Virus record (IMG/VR): IMGVR_UViG_3300045733_000310
Coordinates: 1 to 44,180 of that record
From: a virus
Length of the DNA stretch: 44,180 bases
Direction: 5' to 3' (one strand)
Position numbers and translations under genes: made by a program
In this document: piece after piece, positions 24,402 to 34,018 of the stretch
How the letters are laid out: each line of letters opens with the position of its first letter
How positions within the stretch are numbered: the first letter of the stretch is position 1
Notes under the pieces: generated by a model
What the model was told of the DNA's origin: nothing
What the model saw: the letters and a program-made list of their open reading frames with translations, nothing else
The model's database searches: none

Positions 24402-25115
24402 TTATTCAACTTTGTTTAACTCCACCATGTGCGATTGATACCTAGGTTGCTCGATATTTTCCAATACCATATTAGCAGCCAATTTAACAACCTCATCATG
24501 AGTGTGTTCTGGTAAATCACAGTCTATGTTATTAACACTGGATATACCAACCCACAAAACCACTGCAGGTTTCTTAATATACCTTACATAATAATGACCA
24601 ATAGTATAATTCAAATCTCCTATTAACTCAACATTTTGCTGATATATCAACCTAAGCGGTTTTGCTTCTTCATAATGTAATCTATGTTCACTATGTGGAT
24701 CGTCTATATGTGACCTATAAGTACTTGCAGTACATTGTGTTACACCTTGTCTTTTTGTAGTATTTTCAGTGTCTCCTAATTTCTTATAAATTATATCAAC
24801 TTCTTCACCTACTATAAACCACAAACTATTTGGTAAATCTGCTAAATAAGAATGTAACCCAGAGTCTGTTTTAACAGTATCCGCAGTCACATCTAAAGTA
24901 GTTTCATTCACCAAAGTAGACAAATCCATGGTACGTTTTGATATCTCTTCAAAACCTACACCATCCTGTTTACCACGATACCTATTTTTTACAAAGCTTC
25001 TAATTGCCATGTTTAACCAAAAGTCTTTCTCCTCTGGTAAAAAAGATGGCATTTCAATGGCACTCGATTTATCAAGCTCCATATCAAAAGCTCTATGCAT
25101 TTCAGTTATTGTCAT
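24402..25115 (-). CDS. Adaptor/ring-type head-completion protein
   Basis: A 237-residue protein. Its start reads MTITEMHRAFDMELDK, then SFLPEEKDFWLNMAIRSFVK. This resembles the first ring or adaptor protein of crAss-like phages as I recall it ('mti-e----f---ldk---p-f-pee-d-fLN-A---fv--ry'), placed soon after the capsid gene. The middle is beta-rich. Its ATG shares a base with the stop of the upstream 299-aa gene, indicating coupling. The likely place in the virion is the connector under the portal. Confidence 0.6.
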   Translation of the reverse strand: MTITEMHRAFDMELDKSSAIEMPSFLPEEKDFWLNMAIRSFVKNRYRGKQDGVGFEEISKRTMDLSTLVNETTLDVTADTVKTDSGLHSYLADLPNSLWFIVGEEVDIIYKKLGDTENTTKRQGVTQCTASTYRSHIDDPHSEHRLHYEEAKPLRLIYQQNVELIGDLNYTIGHYYVRYIKKPAVVLWVGISSVNNIDCDLPEHTHDEVVKLAANMVLENIEQPRYQSHMVELNKVE

Positions 25116-26014
25116 TACATTGTATCTCCTTTACGTTTTGGTCTAAGTGGTCTAAATACATCCTCTTCGTCTACCTCTTCAACAATAGTTTTTTCTTTTA
25201 AATCATCATAAAACCCCTTTGAATCATCATGAAATTTTACATCTGATTCTACTGCAGGAGTAGCTATATAACCTTTAGAATCTATTGTCTGCATCACAGA
25301 TATTAATATATCCTGATTTTTAGGATTCTCTAAAAACTCTATGGCTTCGCTCATAGTCCTACCTATAACTTCAGAGCCATACCTATAAATATTTTTAGCT
25401 CTTCTTATTATATTCATAGAGATTGCACGTTCAACTGTAACCTCTGTATCCCTACGAAGATTGTTTACCCATCTATTTATGAAAGCTTGAGGATTAGCTT
25501 CTACTATATCAAACAAATTACTTTCTGCTACCTCTGCTTCCATGCCATCTGCATTGTGACCAAATAATCTTAAACACTTCCTTATCTCTTCTGCGGATAA
25601 ACGATCAAACTCTTTCATTGCTTCACGCCTAGTTTTGTTAATAAGATTATTCTTTTTAGCTTCTTCTTCCTTATTTATTAACAAAAAATGTGCACTAGCC
25701 TTACGTTCAAAAATTGACGTTTTAACCCTTTTGTGATTCTTCAAAAACAAATATCTTAGTTCATCATTAGGATCTTCTAAATTCAAATATACATCTGTTG
25801 AATATGTACGTACAAAGAAATTCTTCCAAAATGGTGAATTCCTTGTTAAATCATTGCCTAATATTCCACTAAGTCTTTTTTCATCATCTGGAGTAAGACC
25901 TGTATAAATCATACCAGACCTTGTGTAATATGGCCCAATATCTTCATAACAGTTTCTATATCTAATTTTGCCTGACCAATTATCCATTTTAATTGGTCGT
26001 AATATTGCTATCAT
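25115..26014 (-). CDS. Capsid-adjacent structural protein, helical
   Basis: A 299-residue protein. It opens with a beta region, with a GMIYTGLTPDDEKRLSGIL segment near residues 34 to 52. A long Arg/Lys/Glu-rich helical middle follows (about 100 to 240) and the tail is acidic, then basic (VDEEDVFRPLRPKRKGD). It is the first gene after the capsid terminator. I do not recognise the family. Position suggests a head-tail joining or internal head protein. Confidence 0.5.
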   Translation of the reverse strand: MIAILRPIKMDNWSGKIRYRNCYEDIGPYYTRSGMIYTGLTPDDEKRLSGILGNDLTRNSPFWKNFFVRTYSTDVYLNLEDPNDELRYLFLKNHKRVKTSIFERKASAHFLLINKEEEAKKNNLINKTRREAMKEFDRLSAEEIRKCLRLFGHNADGMEAEVAESNLFDIVEANPQAFINRWVNNLRRDTEVTVERAISMNIIRRAKNIYRYGSEVIGRTMSEAIEFLENPKNQDILISVMQTIDSKGYIATPAVESDVKFHDDSKGFYDDLKEKTIVEEVDEEDVFRPLRPKRKGDTM

Positions 26015-26034
26015 AATTCCTCGTTTTAAACGGT

Positions 26035-26094
26035 TTAAAAAATTAGGTTAAGAGTGGATGGCTAACCAGTAGCCAACCACCCTACACTTAACCT
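26035..26094 (-). terminator. Long terminator hairpin after the major capsid gene
   Basis: An interrupted hairpin with outer arms AGGTTAAG/CTTAACCT and an inner stem containing GTGG/CCAC and TGGCTA/TAGCCA. On the minus strand it is followed by a run of Ts. It lies 15 bases downstream of the capsid stop. It could terminate most transcripts or act as a 3' stabilising stem that raises capsid mRNA levels relative to downstream genes. Confidence 0.8.
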
Positions 26095-26108
26095 AAAACT
26101 AATACTTA

Positions 26109-27578
26109 TTATTCTGCATCGCAGTATAACATTCCACAAGAGGTAGGATCATCAAGCATGACACCCTGTTCTGACAGGAAGTTAACCTGATAACTATCTT
26201 TTGTGTTTGACCTTAAAGTGGTAATATTTTTAGCATGTCCCTGACCAGGAGCAACAGCACCTGCAGTATGCCACATTACCATCTCACGATCTTTACGAAC
26301 AACCTTACGTATATTGGACTCACCATCTTTCATTCCAATGTTAAGGAATATCATCTTGTAAGACTCAAGTGGTTTACCAGTTATCGGATGAAGTTTCCTA
26401 TTACGAATAGGATCATCTAACAATGATAAATGCTTAAGTGTAAGTTCAATACCATTAAGACCTTTGTATGTCGTGAATTGACCACCCAAAGTAAGTTCCT
26501 GACCTGAGCCAGTTACAAAATAGGAATGATCCATAAGGGTGTACCCTGATGCTTTATCTCTCAATACTCTATCAAACTCCCGCATAGCCATTTCACCGGC
26601 AAGAGCAATAAATTTGCGCTCACCAAATCCACGGATATTAAACGAAAGGTCTGAAAGATACGTATCAAGCAAGTCCAAAGTCAGAGTCGTATAAGACTTC
26701 ATATTAGCAGGAGCTATCTGTTGAAGAAGTCCAGCGCCAATATATACAGGACGACCGTTAGTCCCAATAAGACTTACAGTACCATCCGCATTAGCATTAT
26801 ACTTAGAATACATTGTCATGTAATCTACTCTTTCATACCACTGACGAAGGGCAACCCACTCTTGATAAGGAGCCCAGTATTTAGTAGTTTTCTTAGTTCC
26901 TGGTTCACGCATCTCGATAACCATTACTGAAGAATAAGCATCCCCAGTGATGTCATAGGTAAGACGCATAGTCGTAAGGTGATTCCTAAGCATAAACGGT
27001 GTTTGATAATTCACGATATCTGCCTCATCACTACCTTCTTCGTATGCACTACCAACTCTAGATACCTGTTTACCAGCAGCTAATTCAGTTGGAGGAACAA
27101 AAGATGCAGCCTGGCCATCAGCCATAACTACTGTATAAACCCACTCATTACCATCCTGATACGGCTCAGATACTATACGAACCTGATATTCTTTATCATC
27201 AAATTCAATAATAGCACCAGGACCGAACCATTTGTCTGACAACCAAAGAGTAATAGGAGCACCATTCAAACCAGGAGCATCTGTAGCAGCGATGGTTGTG
27301 CCATCGATCTTAGCGTCCCTGATAGTAACAGCACGTTCTGATTCAATCATAACACGCCATTCGTACTGCCTATTCTCTATTGTCATAACGTTACCCATAC
27401 CATTGGTAATATAATCGATAACGCTTCCTTGATTGAAACGACCCATTATATATGACAATACAGGTGATACTTCATGAGGTCTAGTAAGTAGTGTATTAGC
27501 CAGCATCCTCTCGTCTACCAGGTCTGAAAACCACTTGGTACGATAAAGTTGCAGTTTATTTAATACATTATTTTCCAT
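26109..27578 (-). CDS. Major capsid protein (crAss-like type)
   Basis: A 489-residue protein. Its length, position after portal and scaffold, and C-terminal pattern (KVVRKDREMVMWHTAGAV, then a stretch ending DDPTSCGMLYCD) match the crAss-like HK97-fold major capsid protein as I know it. The N-terminal 50 residues (NVLNKLQLYRTKWFSDLVDE) would form the N-arm. FNIRGFGERKFIALAGEMAM lies in the core of the fold. The gene is followed by a strong terminator hairpin, which fits heavy expression. The family is recalled and was not searched. Confidence 0.8.
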   Translation of the reverse strand: MENNVLNKLQLYRTKWFSDLVDERMLANTLLTRPHEVSPVLSYIMGRFNQGSVIDYITNGMGNVMTIENRQYEWRVMIESERAVTIRDAKIDGTTIAATDAPGLNGAPITLWLSDKWFGPGAIIEFDDKEYQVRIVSEPYQDGNEWVYTVVMADGQAASFVPPTELAAGKQVSRVGSAYEEGSDEADIVNYQTPFMLRNHLTTMRLTYDITGDAYSSVMVIEMREPGTKKTTKYWAPYQEWVALRQWYERVDYMTMYSKYNANADGTVSLIGTNGRPVYIGAGLLQQIAPANMKSYTTLTLDLLDTYLSDLSFNIRGFGERKFIALAGEMAMREFDRVLRDKASGYTLMDHSYFVTGSGQELTLGGQFTTYKGLNGIELTLKHLSLLDDPIRNRKLHPITGKPLESYKMIFLNIGMKDGESNIRKVVRKDREMVMWHTAGAVAPGQGHAKNITTLRSNTKDSYQVNFLSEQGVMLDDPTSCGMLYCDAE

Positions 27579-27601
27579 AATAACCTACAATAAATTAATA
27601 A

Positions 27602-28798
27602 TTATACTTTGTTTAATAAATGTTTACTTAAGGAGCCTAATAGATCAGAGTCTGAGCTTTCCTCTGGGGTTCCTGAATTTTTGGATCTCTTCCCTTTACT
27701 AGCTTTTATTTTCTGATGAAACTCTTTGTAGGCATCTGAAGATCCTCTCTTCTTAGCTTCGTCTATTAAAGAGTCCCCCTTTTTAGTAAAATAAGCCGAT
27801 TCAATCAAGTTCTTAATATCAGACATATAATCTTGCTGATACTTAGTTAAACCATTTGGATCAGGCTTAAATATGTAATCCAACAGTTCATCTTTTTCCC
27901 TGTTAGATATCTTAACCCCCCGAACACTTTCGAGAGACCTTATATTCTTTTGTACGTTGTCATAGAACATTTGTTGCTTAATTCTATTGTCTTTGCTAAA
28001 ATTCTCCTGTTCTTCTAATAGCTTTTGTTGCTGTTCTGATTTGTATTCTTTTAACAATTCTACAGCATCTTCAGCCTCTTCTTGCAACGTTTCAGACTTC
28101 TCGTACCTATCAATAGCCTTTGTTATCTTGTTATCGTCATAGCCTTTAGTCTTGAGTAACTCCTTGATAACAGTTCTTTGATTAGACTCCCTAGTTAAAT
28201 CTAGACTATCATAGTCTATACCAGTAGGTCCACCATATACTTCCTTAAAGAATGTGTCCATAGAACCACCATTCTTTACATATTCATCAAGTCTCTTAAC
28301 AACTTCACTGTGATACCTAGGTTTAGAGTTCTCCTCTACAACAACCTTCATATAGTCTACAACATCTTTTATAGACTCGAATTTATCTTCGTCATCTAAT
28401 TCCCAACCTAATTCCTCAGCAAGTCTGTCTTTTAAAAATGAGGTAACTTCAGTCTCTAACTCTGTATCTACCTCCTCGTCCATATCTTCATCCTTGGAAG
28501 GTGTTTTAACCTTTGGTGTTTCCTCTTCTTCTTCCTCAGGCTCAACTGATTTCTTAGTTGGAACTTTAGTCTTAGGTTTTACCTCGACCTCTTCTTCCTC
28601 TTCATCGACATCTTTATCGATCGTTTCTTCATCCAGATCCTCTTCAACATCATCTTTAAGATCCTCTGGGTCAACGTATGGGATTTCACTATCTGCGTCA
28701 TTTTTCTTAATGATATTACTATCACCTAACAAACTCTTAGATAGGGCTTCAAATCCACCAAATACGTCTGGGGCTTCTATTGTTTCTTTCTTAGCCAT
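27602..28798 (-). CDS. Head scaffold-like protein
   Basis: A 398-residue, highly charged protein. Residues about 45 to 110 are extremely acidic, with Glu/Asp runs alternating with Lys-Pro-Lys. The rest is helical, Gln/Lys/Glu rich (LLKEYKSEQQQKLLEEQEN), and the C-terminus is basic and Ser-rich (KGKRSKNSGTPEESSDSDLL). Acidic helical proteins directly between portal and capsid genes are typically assembly scaffolds. The call is from composition and position; no motif proves it. Confidence 0.65.
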   Translation of the reverse strand: MAKKETIEAPDVFGGFEALSKSLLGDSNIIKKNDADSEIPYVDPEDLKDDVEEDLDEETIDKDVDEEEEEVEVKPKTKVPTKKSVEPEEEEEETPKVKTPSKDEDMDEEVDTELETEVTSFLKDRLAEELGWELDDEDKFESIKDVVDYMKVVVEENSKPRYHSEVVKRLDEYVKNGGSMDTFFKEVYGGPTGIDYDSLDLTRESNQRTVIKELLKTKGYDDNKITKAIDRYEKSETLQEEAEDAVELLKEYKSEQQQKLLEEQENFSKDNRIKQQMFYDNVQKNIRSLESVRGVKISNREKDELLDYIFKPDPNGLTKYQQDYMSDIKNLIESAYFTKKGDSLIDEAKKRGSSDAYKEFHQKIKASKGKRSKNSGTPEESSDSDLLGSLSKHLLNKV

Positions 28799-28800
28799 AA

Positions 28801-31137
28801 TTATTTATTATTAGCGCTAGCAACCGGTCGGTTAGCTTGCTTCCTTTTTATTTCAATTTCTTGCTGTTTTTGGTCCTCAGCTTTTTTATTCTTCCTAACT
28901 GTTTCTTTTAACTGCTCATCTTTAATTCTAGCATCTTCTCTCTGCTTCTCTATTTTCAATTGCCAATCCATCATAGAATCAGCTACACCATCCTGATTGT
29001 TATCTTCACCAGCAGTAGCAGCTTGCTTAATCATTTCAACTTGAATCATTGTTTCAGACCTACGAATAGAGTCTTCTTCTCTAAGTCTAAGATCTTCCAT
29101 CTTCAATTCATTTTCTATCTGTATAGCATCAGATTCCATCTTAGCTTGCTGAGATTGTAATTGTTGTCTACGTTCTTCTATCTCACCAAGTTTAAGTTTA
29201 ATCTGAGATAAATTCTCTGAAGATAAAATCTCTGCAGCTTCCATAAGTGTAGCACCATTCTGCATAGCTGGTTGAAGTAATGTTTTAATTGCTTCAATAT
29301 CCCTATCCTGTTTAGTGGTATCACCTACAAATACATCCATGTCTGCATATAAGAAATCATCCTCTACAGTCAAAAATATACGTTCAGAATCATTCAGTAC
29401 GTAGTGTATAGACTTGTTAGGATGCTCTTTCCAAACATGTTTAGCCACATTAAGTAGCATAGTTATAGCATTACGCTTAGCCTGTTTGTGACACCAGAAC
29501 AAAGGTTCAGTGATATGAGACGACTGTACAACAGCTCTCTCCACATTACCAACCAATTCTGTTCTAGATATCTGCCCTGCTCTTTGCTTACTAACTCCAG
29601 ATATCTCACCAATCATATCTTCTATCTTAACCATAAGACCGATATAACCAGCCATGACATCTTGCATACTTAAATCTACAGCAGTGATTTGATTAAACGC
29701 AGAAGGTTTACCACCCTCACGACCAGGTATATCCCAACCTTCATCATATGGATTTATAAAGTTAATACCAGCAGCTGTTAAATAATGCATCCACTGTTCT
29801 ACAGATATACCAAGACCTCTAGGTATTTGCGTTAAGTCCATAGTAAGAACTTTACCTTTATCTCTAGCCAAAGCTAACTCTAAACGATACCATATTATGA
29901 TATACATGTATTGCAATGGTTTCATTAAACCAACTAAAGACTTAGGCTTAGAATTTATATTATTGTATACTACACCACAGTATGGAAGTTTCCTAGAGGA
30001 TAGATTATCAATAGAAGTATGTTGATATTCAACAGGTTCTATACCTATAAATATATCATCCCCTATTTTATAACCTTCCCAAACCTCAGGTATCCAGTCC
30101 CATTCAAGAGTTTCACCTTCTGACTTTTTATACTCTTCACCAACTATAGTATTCTGAACTTCACCCTTTTCGTCTGTGAATGTAAGAAACCCAATCTTTT
30201 TGTACGATTTCCACACACCGTGATAAACGTCAACAAGATTTATATCTGTATTATCATACAAATATCTCTTACTAACTTTATCTCTAAATGCGATTACATC
30301 ATCTACGTTACTAGTGCCCATGCTAGATTGCGCATGGCCTTCGCCAGCATAGTCTAACATTCTATCTAGGTCCTTCTCTTCCATTATATCAAAGAACCTA
30401 TCGTATATAGAAGCTGGACTCATTTGCATATACCTAACAAACCAATCTCCATCCTCTATAAAATCTACGTCTGGATCCTTATCATAATCACAATTCAATG
30501 GATTAACCCTTTCTAACACAGGTTCACCGTTAATAGAAGACACATAATATATCTCTTCTGTTGAAATTAATCCGTCTCTCCACCCCTTTAAAAACTCATT
30601 ATCCAAATTCAATTTTTGCCTTAAATAATTCAAAGCATGATATGCTGTTTCCTCAGCTATAGTTTTATAATTATACTTTAGATATTTTTCGATCTCTTTT
30701 GGAGTGACAGGTTCACCTTGTTCATCCTTAGTAATGCCTACAAATTGTGATATATACTGCATTAACATCTCCTTTTTCTTATCTTGGAGTTGTGTGACTA
30801 CATCTGAATTAGTTTGTATAACCCTTAAGTCAAAAGGTCGTTTAGATTCTTCCCCTATCAAGAGATCAATCTTCGGCCGAATGATATTGAAGTCTTGAGT
30901 TTTTGCTGGGAAACCATCTTCTACTTTGAAAGGATTAGTTACATATTTCAAATCCTTTTCATCGTATTCACTATTATATAAACCATACCAGGTAGCCATT
31001 TCTGATTTCCTTTTTATACCCATCCCAACACCAGCTGATGACCTAGAGATAACTGCTCGGAGAGACTCCTCACGCCACTCCTTAGTCTTCTTAACTAGTG
31101 ATGTTTTTTGTACAGGAAAATTTGACTTATCTACCAT
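28801..31137 (-). CDS. Portal protein
   Basis: A 778-residue protein at the canonical site between TerL and the scaffold. The N-terminus (about 1 to 110) has the clip-like region with NPFKVEDGFPAKTQDFNIIRPKIDLLIGEE. The middle contains a long wing and stem (SRKLPYCGVVYNNINSKPKS, then GLMKPLQYMYIIIWYRLELA). The C-terminal 150 residues form a long Gln/Glu/Arg-rich coiled coil, as seen in podoviral barrel portals. The ring acts as the DNA entry and exit channel of the capsid and the docking point for terminase and the adaptor rings. Size fits crAss-like portals. Confidence 0.85.
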   Translation of the reverse strand: MVDKSNFPVQKTSLVKKTKEWREESLRAVISRSSAGVGMGIKRKSEMATWYGLYNSEYDEKDLKYVTNPFKVEDGFPAKTQDFNIIRPKIDLLIGEESKRPFDLRVIQTNSDVVTQLQDKKKEMLMQYISQFVGITKDEQGEPVTPKEIEKYLKYNYKTIAEETAYHALNYLRQKLNLDNEFLKGWRDGLISTEEIYYVSSINGEPVLERVNPLNCDYDKDPDVDFIEDGDWFVRYMQMSPASIYDRFFDIMEEKDLDRMLDYAGEGHAQSSMGTSNVDDVIAFRDKVSKRYLYDNTDINLVDVYHGVWKSYKKIGFLTFTDEKGEVQNTIVGEEYKKSEGETLEWDWIPEVWEGYKIGDDIFIGIEPVEYQHTSIDNLSSRKLPYCGVVYNNINSKPKSLVGLMKPLQYMYIIIWYRLELALARDKGKVLTMDLTQIPRGLGISVEQWMHYLTAAGINFINPYDEGWDIPGREGGKPSAFNQITAVDLSMQDVMAGYIGLMVKIEDMIGEISGVSKQRAGQISRTELVGNVERAVVQSSHITEPLFWCHKQAKRNAITMLLNVAKHVWKEHPNKSIHYVLNDSERIFLTVEDDFLYADMDVFVGDTTKQDRDIEAIKTLLQPAMQNGATLMEAAEILSSENLSQIKLKLGEIEERRQQLQSQQAKMESDAIQIENELKMEDLRLREEDSIRRSETMIQVEMIKQAATAGEDNNQDGVADSMMDWQLKIEKQREDARIKDEQLKETVRKNKKAEDQKQQEIEIKRKQANRPVASANNK

Positions 31138-31155
31138 TCTTGTAAATTTAATTAA

Positions 31156-33171
31156 TTAAATATCTCGATATAAACCATCTTTAAACAAATTTGTTCTTGA
31201 AAATTCTTTATTCTTTTTCACAACAACAGTGTATAACTCCCTCAAATAAATCATTACTTGAATCATTGCCATAACCCTGTCGAAGTTACCGTTATCATTA
31301 TACGCTATTAATTCCTCTAATAACGCTTCTGAAAATATCTTTGTTAGATTCTTATGGCCGGGGGCGTACTCTTCATTTAGCCAATCCTTGAGTAAACCTA
31401 TACCCCAAATCTTTAAAGGTTTAGTCATATGGCAACCCTTAAGACGTTTAACTGCCATTACCCCTACTATATCCCTAATAATATCAGGTTGATCAGCAAG
31501 TAAATACTCACATTTCTTATGTAAAAAGTAATCAAATATGCCTTTGTTTTGATTTTCATACATAATTTTTGCATGAAAATACAAGGCTAATAATCTAACT
31601 TTTTCATAGAAAGTTTCAGCTTTATCTGGCCTACCTGTATATTCTGCTACTGGTATATCATAATAAGATTCAAAATTTTGAAACCTTTTATACACAATAA
31701 CAGACCCAAGAGAATCAGTAGTAGAAGAATCATAGTCATACGAGTCACAACCCATCACATATAAACCAAATGGTATATCATCTGGTGGATGTTCCCATAT
31801 AACAATGGCACCTGATGGGTCGTCGTTAGACGATACTCTGTACTTTGTTAAATCTTTGTACTTAGTGTTGATTTCCCATTTGACGACCCCATCCTTATCG
31901 AAAAATAGATCCCCTACTTGTTTGAATTCCTTCAACTTTTTGGAGTTTCTGATTTCAGCTAGGTGCCTAATCAAATCTTTCTTAGGAAAGATATTACCAG
32001 AAATCTGCAATGTAGCCTCCATAGGATTGAAAGGTCTCTCTGCTATGTACCTATCAATCGAAGACTTATCACTAGAATTCTCTATTACTTTATCACGTTG
32101 CCTTATAGCCCAAATTTGAGTAATATGTACATTCGAATTACCGTTTTGGTCCATAAAAGGTATGCCTTGCTCATCATGACCCTTCATGTTAAAATACTCT
32201 GGAACAAAAAACCCACAGGGTCTGCCATCTAAAGCACCATCATCCCATATATTTTGTATAGGCAGAGCGTTATACGCCTCTGGTTCATAAAACAAATCTT
32301 TAAGACCAGTATAATCAGCCTCTTCTGTACCACCAGTACCATAGGCTATCATCAAACCGAAGGCTACGTTACCATCTTCTACAGATGGTCTAGCAACTTG
32401 CCAAGCTTCTTTCAATCCTGGAAACTTACCAGCCTCTTCCCATAGTATAAGTTTACCACGTTTACCTCTAGCCTTCTGAGGATCGTTCTTTAAACTCACA
32501 CCAATTATCTCTGAACCCCAACCTTGCTCAGCTGATATGTTATAATCGTCCCCAGATTTCATAATAAAAGATGCACGTTTATGCATCACTGTATCTTTCT
32601 TCTGACGACGTTTACCCCAAGCAGTATTCATATCAATAAAGCTCATCATATCCCAAGCCTTATTTAGTATACCATCCTTAGTTAAAAATTCTGCTTCACA
32701 TGCTACAGCATAGGATTTAGACTTAGGTATACAATAAAAATTCCTACATAACATAGAGGCACCTTTATAAGAAAAACCTGCCCCACGTTTTTTAATAGTA
32801 ACTAAATGTTTACCCTTTTCCTCAGCCTCTTCTATAGCTTCAAAATATGCACGATCATAATCAAAGAAATTAGGGAACCCTTCTATACGTCTAACTATAC
32901 GTCTAGTCTTACCATCTGGACCTGTCATGTCTCGCTCTTCAGTTTTTATAATCCTACTATAGTTCAGATAGAAATAGAAATACCCGGATATATATTCCCC
33001 ATCTTCTGTGGTATACCCGAATATACAACGACGAAGCTCCTCATCCCAGTACTTCATGTATGCTGTAGTCCCGATGGGAGCGTTCGTATAATAACCGTAT
33101 GTGTCGAAGTTTATTGCTGATTGTCTAAATTTTGCAGTATTGTCGCAAAACTTAACGTTGATTGTATACAT
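31156..33171 (-). CDS. terL: Terminase large subunit
   Basis: A 671-residue packaging motor. The ATPase contains the variant Walker A KKRGAGFSYKGAS at residues 127 to 139 and Walker B LILWEEAG at 241 to 248 with the catalytic Glu. The C-terminal RNase H-like nuclease has its first acidic strand at YVMGCDSYDYDSS (Asp476) and the second at KIMYENQNKG (Glu539). It binds the portal to cut and translocate genomic DNA. The portal gene follows after 18 bases. Walker A lacks the usual Gly-Lys-Ser/Thr end; the lysine is displaced, as in some crAss-like terminases. Confidence 0.9.
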   Translation of the reverse strand: MYTINVKFCDNTAKFRQSAINFDTYGYYTNAPIGTTAYMKYWDEELRRCIFGYTTEDGEYISGYFYFYLNYSRIIKTEERDMTGPDGKTRRIVRRIEGFPNFFDYDRAYFEAIEEAEEKGKHLVTIKKRGAGFSYKGASMLCRNFYCIPKSKSYAVACEAEFLTKDGILNKAWDMMSFIDMNTAWGKRRQKKDTVMHKRASFIMKSGDDYNISAEQGWGSEIIGVSLKNDPQKARGKRGKLILWEEAGKFPGLKEAWQVARPSVEDGNVAFGLMIAYGTGGTEEADYTGLKDLFYEPEAYNALPIQNIWDDGALDGRPCGFFVPEYFNMKGHDEQGIPFMDQNGNSNVHITQIWAIRQRDKVIENSSDKSSIDRYIAERPFNPMEATLQISGNIFPKKDLIRHLAEIRNSKKLKEFKQVGDLFFDKDGVVKWEINTKYKDLTKYRVSSNDDPSGAIVIWEHPPDDIPFGLYVMGCDSYDYDSSTTDSLGSVIVYKRFQNFESYYDIPVAEYTGRPDKAETFYEKVRLLALYFHAKIMYENQNKGIFDYFLHKKCEYLLADQPDIIRDIVGVMAVKRLKGCHMTKPLKIWGIGLLKDWLNEEYAPGHKNLTKIFSEALLEELIAYNDNGNFDRVMAMIQVMIYLRELYTVVVKKNKEFSRTNLFKDGLYRDI

Positions 33172-33176
33172 TAATT

Positions 33177-33743
33177 TTAGTCTAGTCCGTAATCAAAATC
33201 TTCCCTGGGTACTTCATATAACCCAACATCACCACCTCCTCTAACAACATGAGATTCAGTCTGTTCCTTTTTAACCATCTCCTCTAGCATCCCTAAGGAC
33301 TTCACTATGCCAGCAACCTCTTTAAGGTTAGATGATAACTCCCTAGATGAATACATAGGCTTGCCATCTTTACCAAGCAAAGAAAAATCTATAGTATCAA
33401 AATACTCTGCAAGTTTGTCTGCTGCACGTTTAGCTGATCTTAGTAACCTAGAGTTAGTAGTCTGTTTTAACTCCTGATATTTCTCAATACCTTTTAAAAC
33501 TGCATCATCAATTTGCCAATCTTCGCCCATAAAATCCTTCTTTAGGACGATATCTCGCTCAATATCTTTATAAGCCCTGTAAGGATTATCGCTAGATTCG
33601 TCACACAAGAATATTATATAAGATATCTCTTTAGTGGCAGTCCCTTTAAGTTTGCCCTTATCACGATCCCACAGAAATTTAAATTCTGGTATGGTTAATG
33701 ATTGAGGATTTATTACTACCTTGTTGTTTACGATATCGAACAC
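33177..33743 (-). CDS. Terminase-adjacent protein, possible small terminase subunit
   Basis: A 188-residue, mainly helical protein. An N-terminal region with SLTIPEFKFLWDRDKG is followed by helices with NPYRAYKDIERDIV and a long central coil (LLRSAKRAADKLAEYF). The C-terminus is Gly-rich then acidic (RGGGDVGLYEVPRED), an arrangement seen in small terminases. It lies 5 bases upstream of TerL. No helix-turn-helix is certain by eye. The start at 33743 lies within a GIY-YIG-like fragment in another frame. Confidence 0.55.
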   Translation of the reverse strand: MFDIVNNKVVINPQSLTIPEFKFLWDRDKGKLKGTATKEISYIIFLCDESSDNPYRAYKDIERDIVLKKDFMGEDWQIDDAVLKGIEKYQELKQTTNSRLLRSAKRAADKLAEYFDTIDFSLLGKDGKPMYSSRELSSNLKEVAGIVKSLGMLEEMVKKEQTESHVVRGGGDVGLYEVPREDFDYGLD

Positions 33744-33900
33744 TTTTATGATACACCTTCGCTTTCTTTTTTATATTTCCAAATAAATCCATAGTGGAAC
33801 CAATGTATTTTTTATTATCGTATGTATTTATTATAATATAAACACCTGGCTTATTTCTTAAATATCTTTTGTACTTTGATGGATCGTCGAATACTTTCAT
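33679..33900 (-). pseudogene. Truncated GIY-YIG endonuclease fragment
   Basis: A 73-residue frame whose residues 15 to 40 read KPGVYIIINTYDNKKYIGST, the signature strands of the GIY-YIG nuclease domain. After the YIGST the catalytic Arg helix is missing. The frame runs into unrelated sequence and overlaps the terminase-adjacent gene by 65 bases. Intact GIY-YIG homing endonucleases exceed 150 residues, so this is probably a decayed remnant, though expression of the small domain cannot be excluded. It sits between a tiny membrane protein gene and the terminase block. Confidence 0.65.
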
Positions 33901-34018
33901 ATTTATACCTTTCCAATTCTTTATCTTTGTAATACTCTACTGCATAATCCCAACCTATTAACGTTAGTAATTGAAACTCTATGAGTATTATTGGCCAAAT
34001 TGATTCTATTATATCCAT
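33851..34018 (-). CDS. Small membrane protein
   Basis: A 55-residue frame with one N-terminal hydrophobic segment (IWPIILIEFQLLTLIGW) and a charged C-terminal tail (YYKDKELERYKYESIRRS). Its ATG overlaps the stop of the upstream gene as TAATG, the coupling pattern seen elsewhere in this arm, which supports translation. It overlaps the start of the GIY-YIG fragment by 50 bases. Function unknown. Confidence 0.5.
   Translation of the reverse strand: MDIIESIWPIILIEFQLLTLIGWDYAVEYYKDKELERYKYESIRRSIKVQKIFKK

Noticed and set aside
28494-28814. Plus-strand 106-aa serine-rich frame
   Set aside because: It is the antisense shadow of the acidic Glu/Asp codons of the scaffold-like gene.
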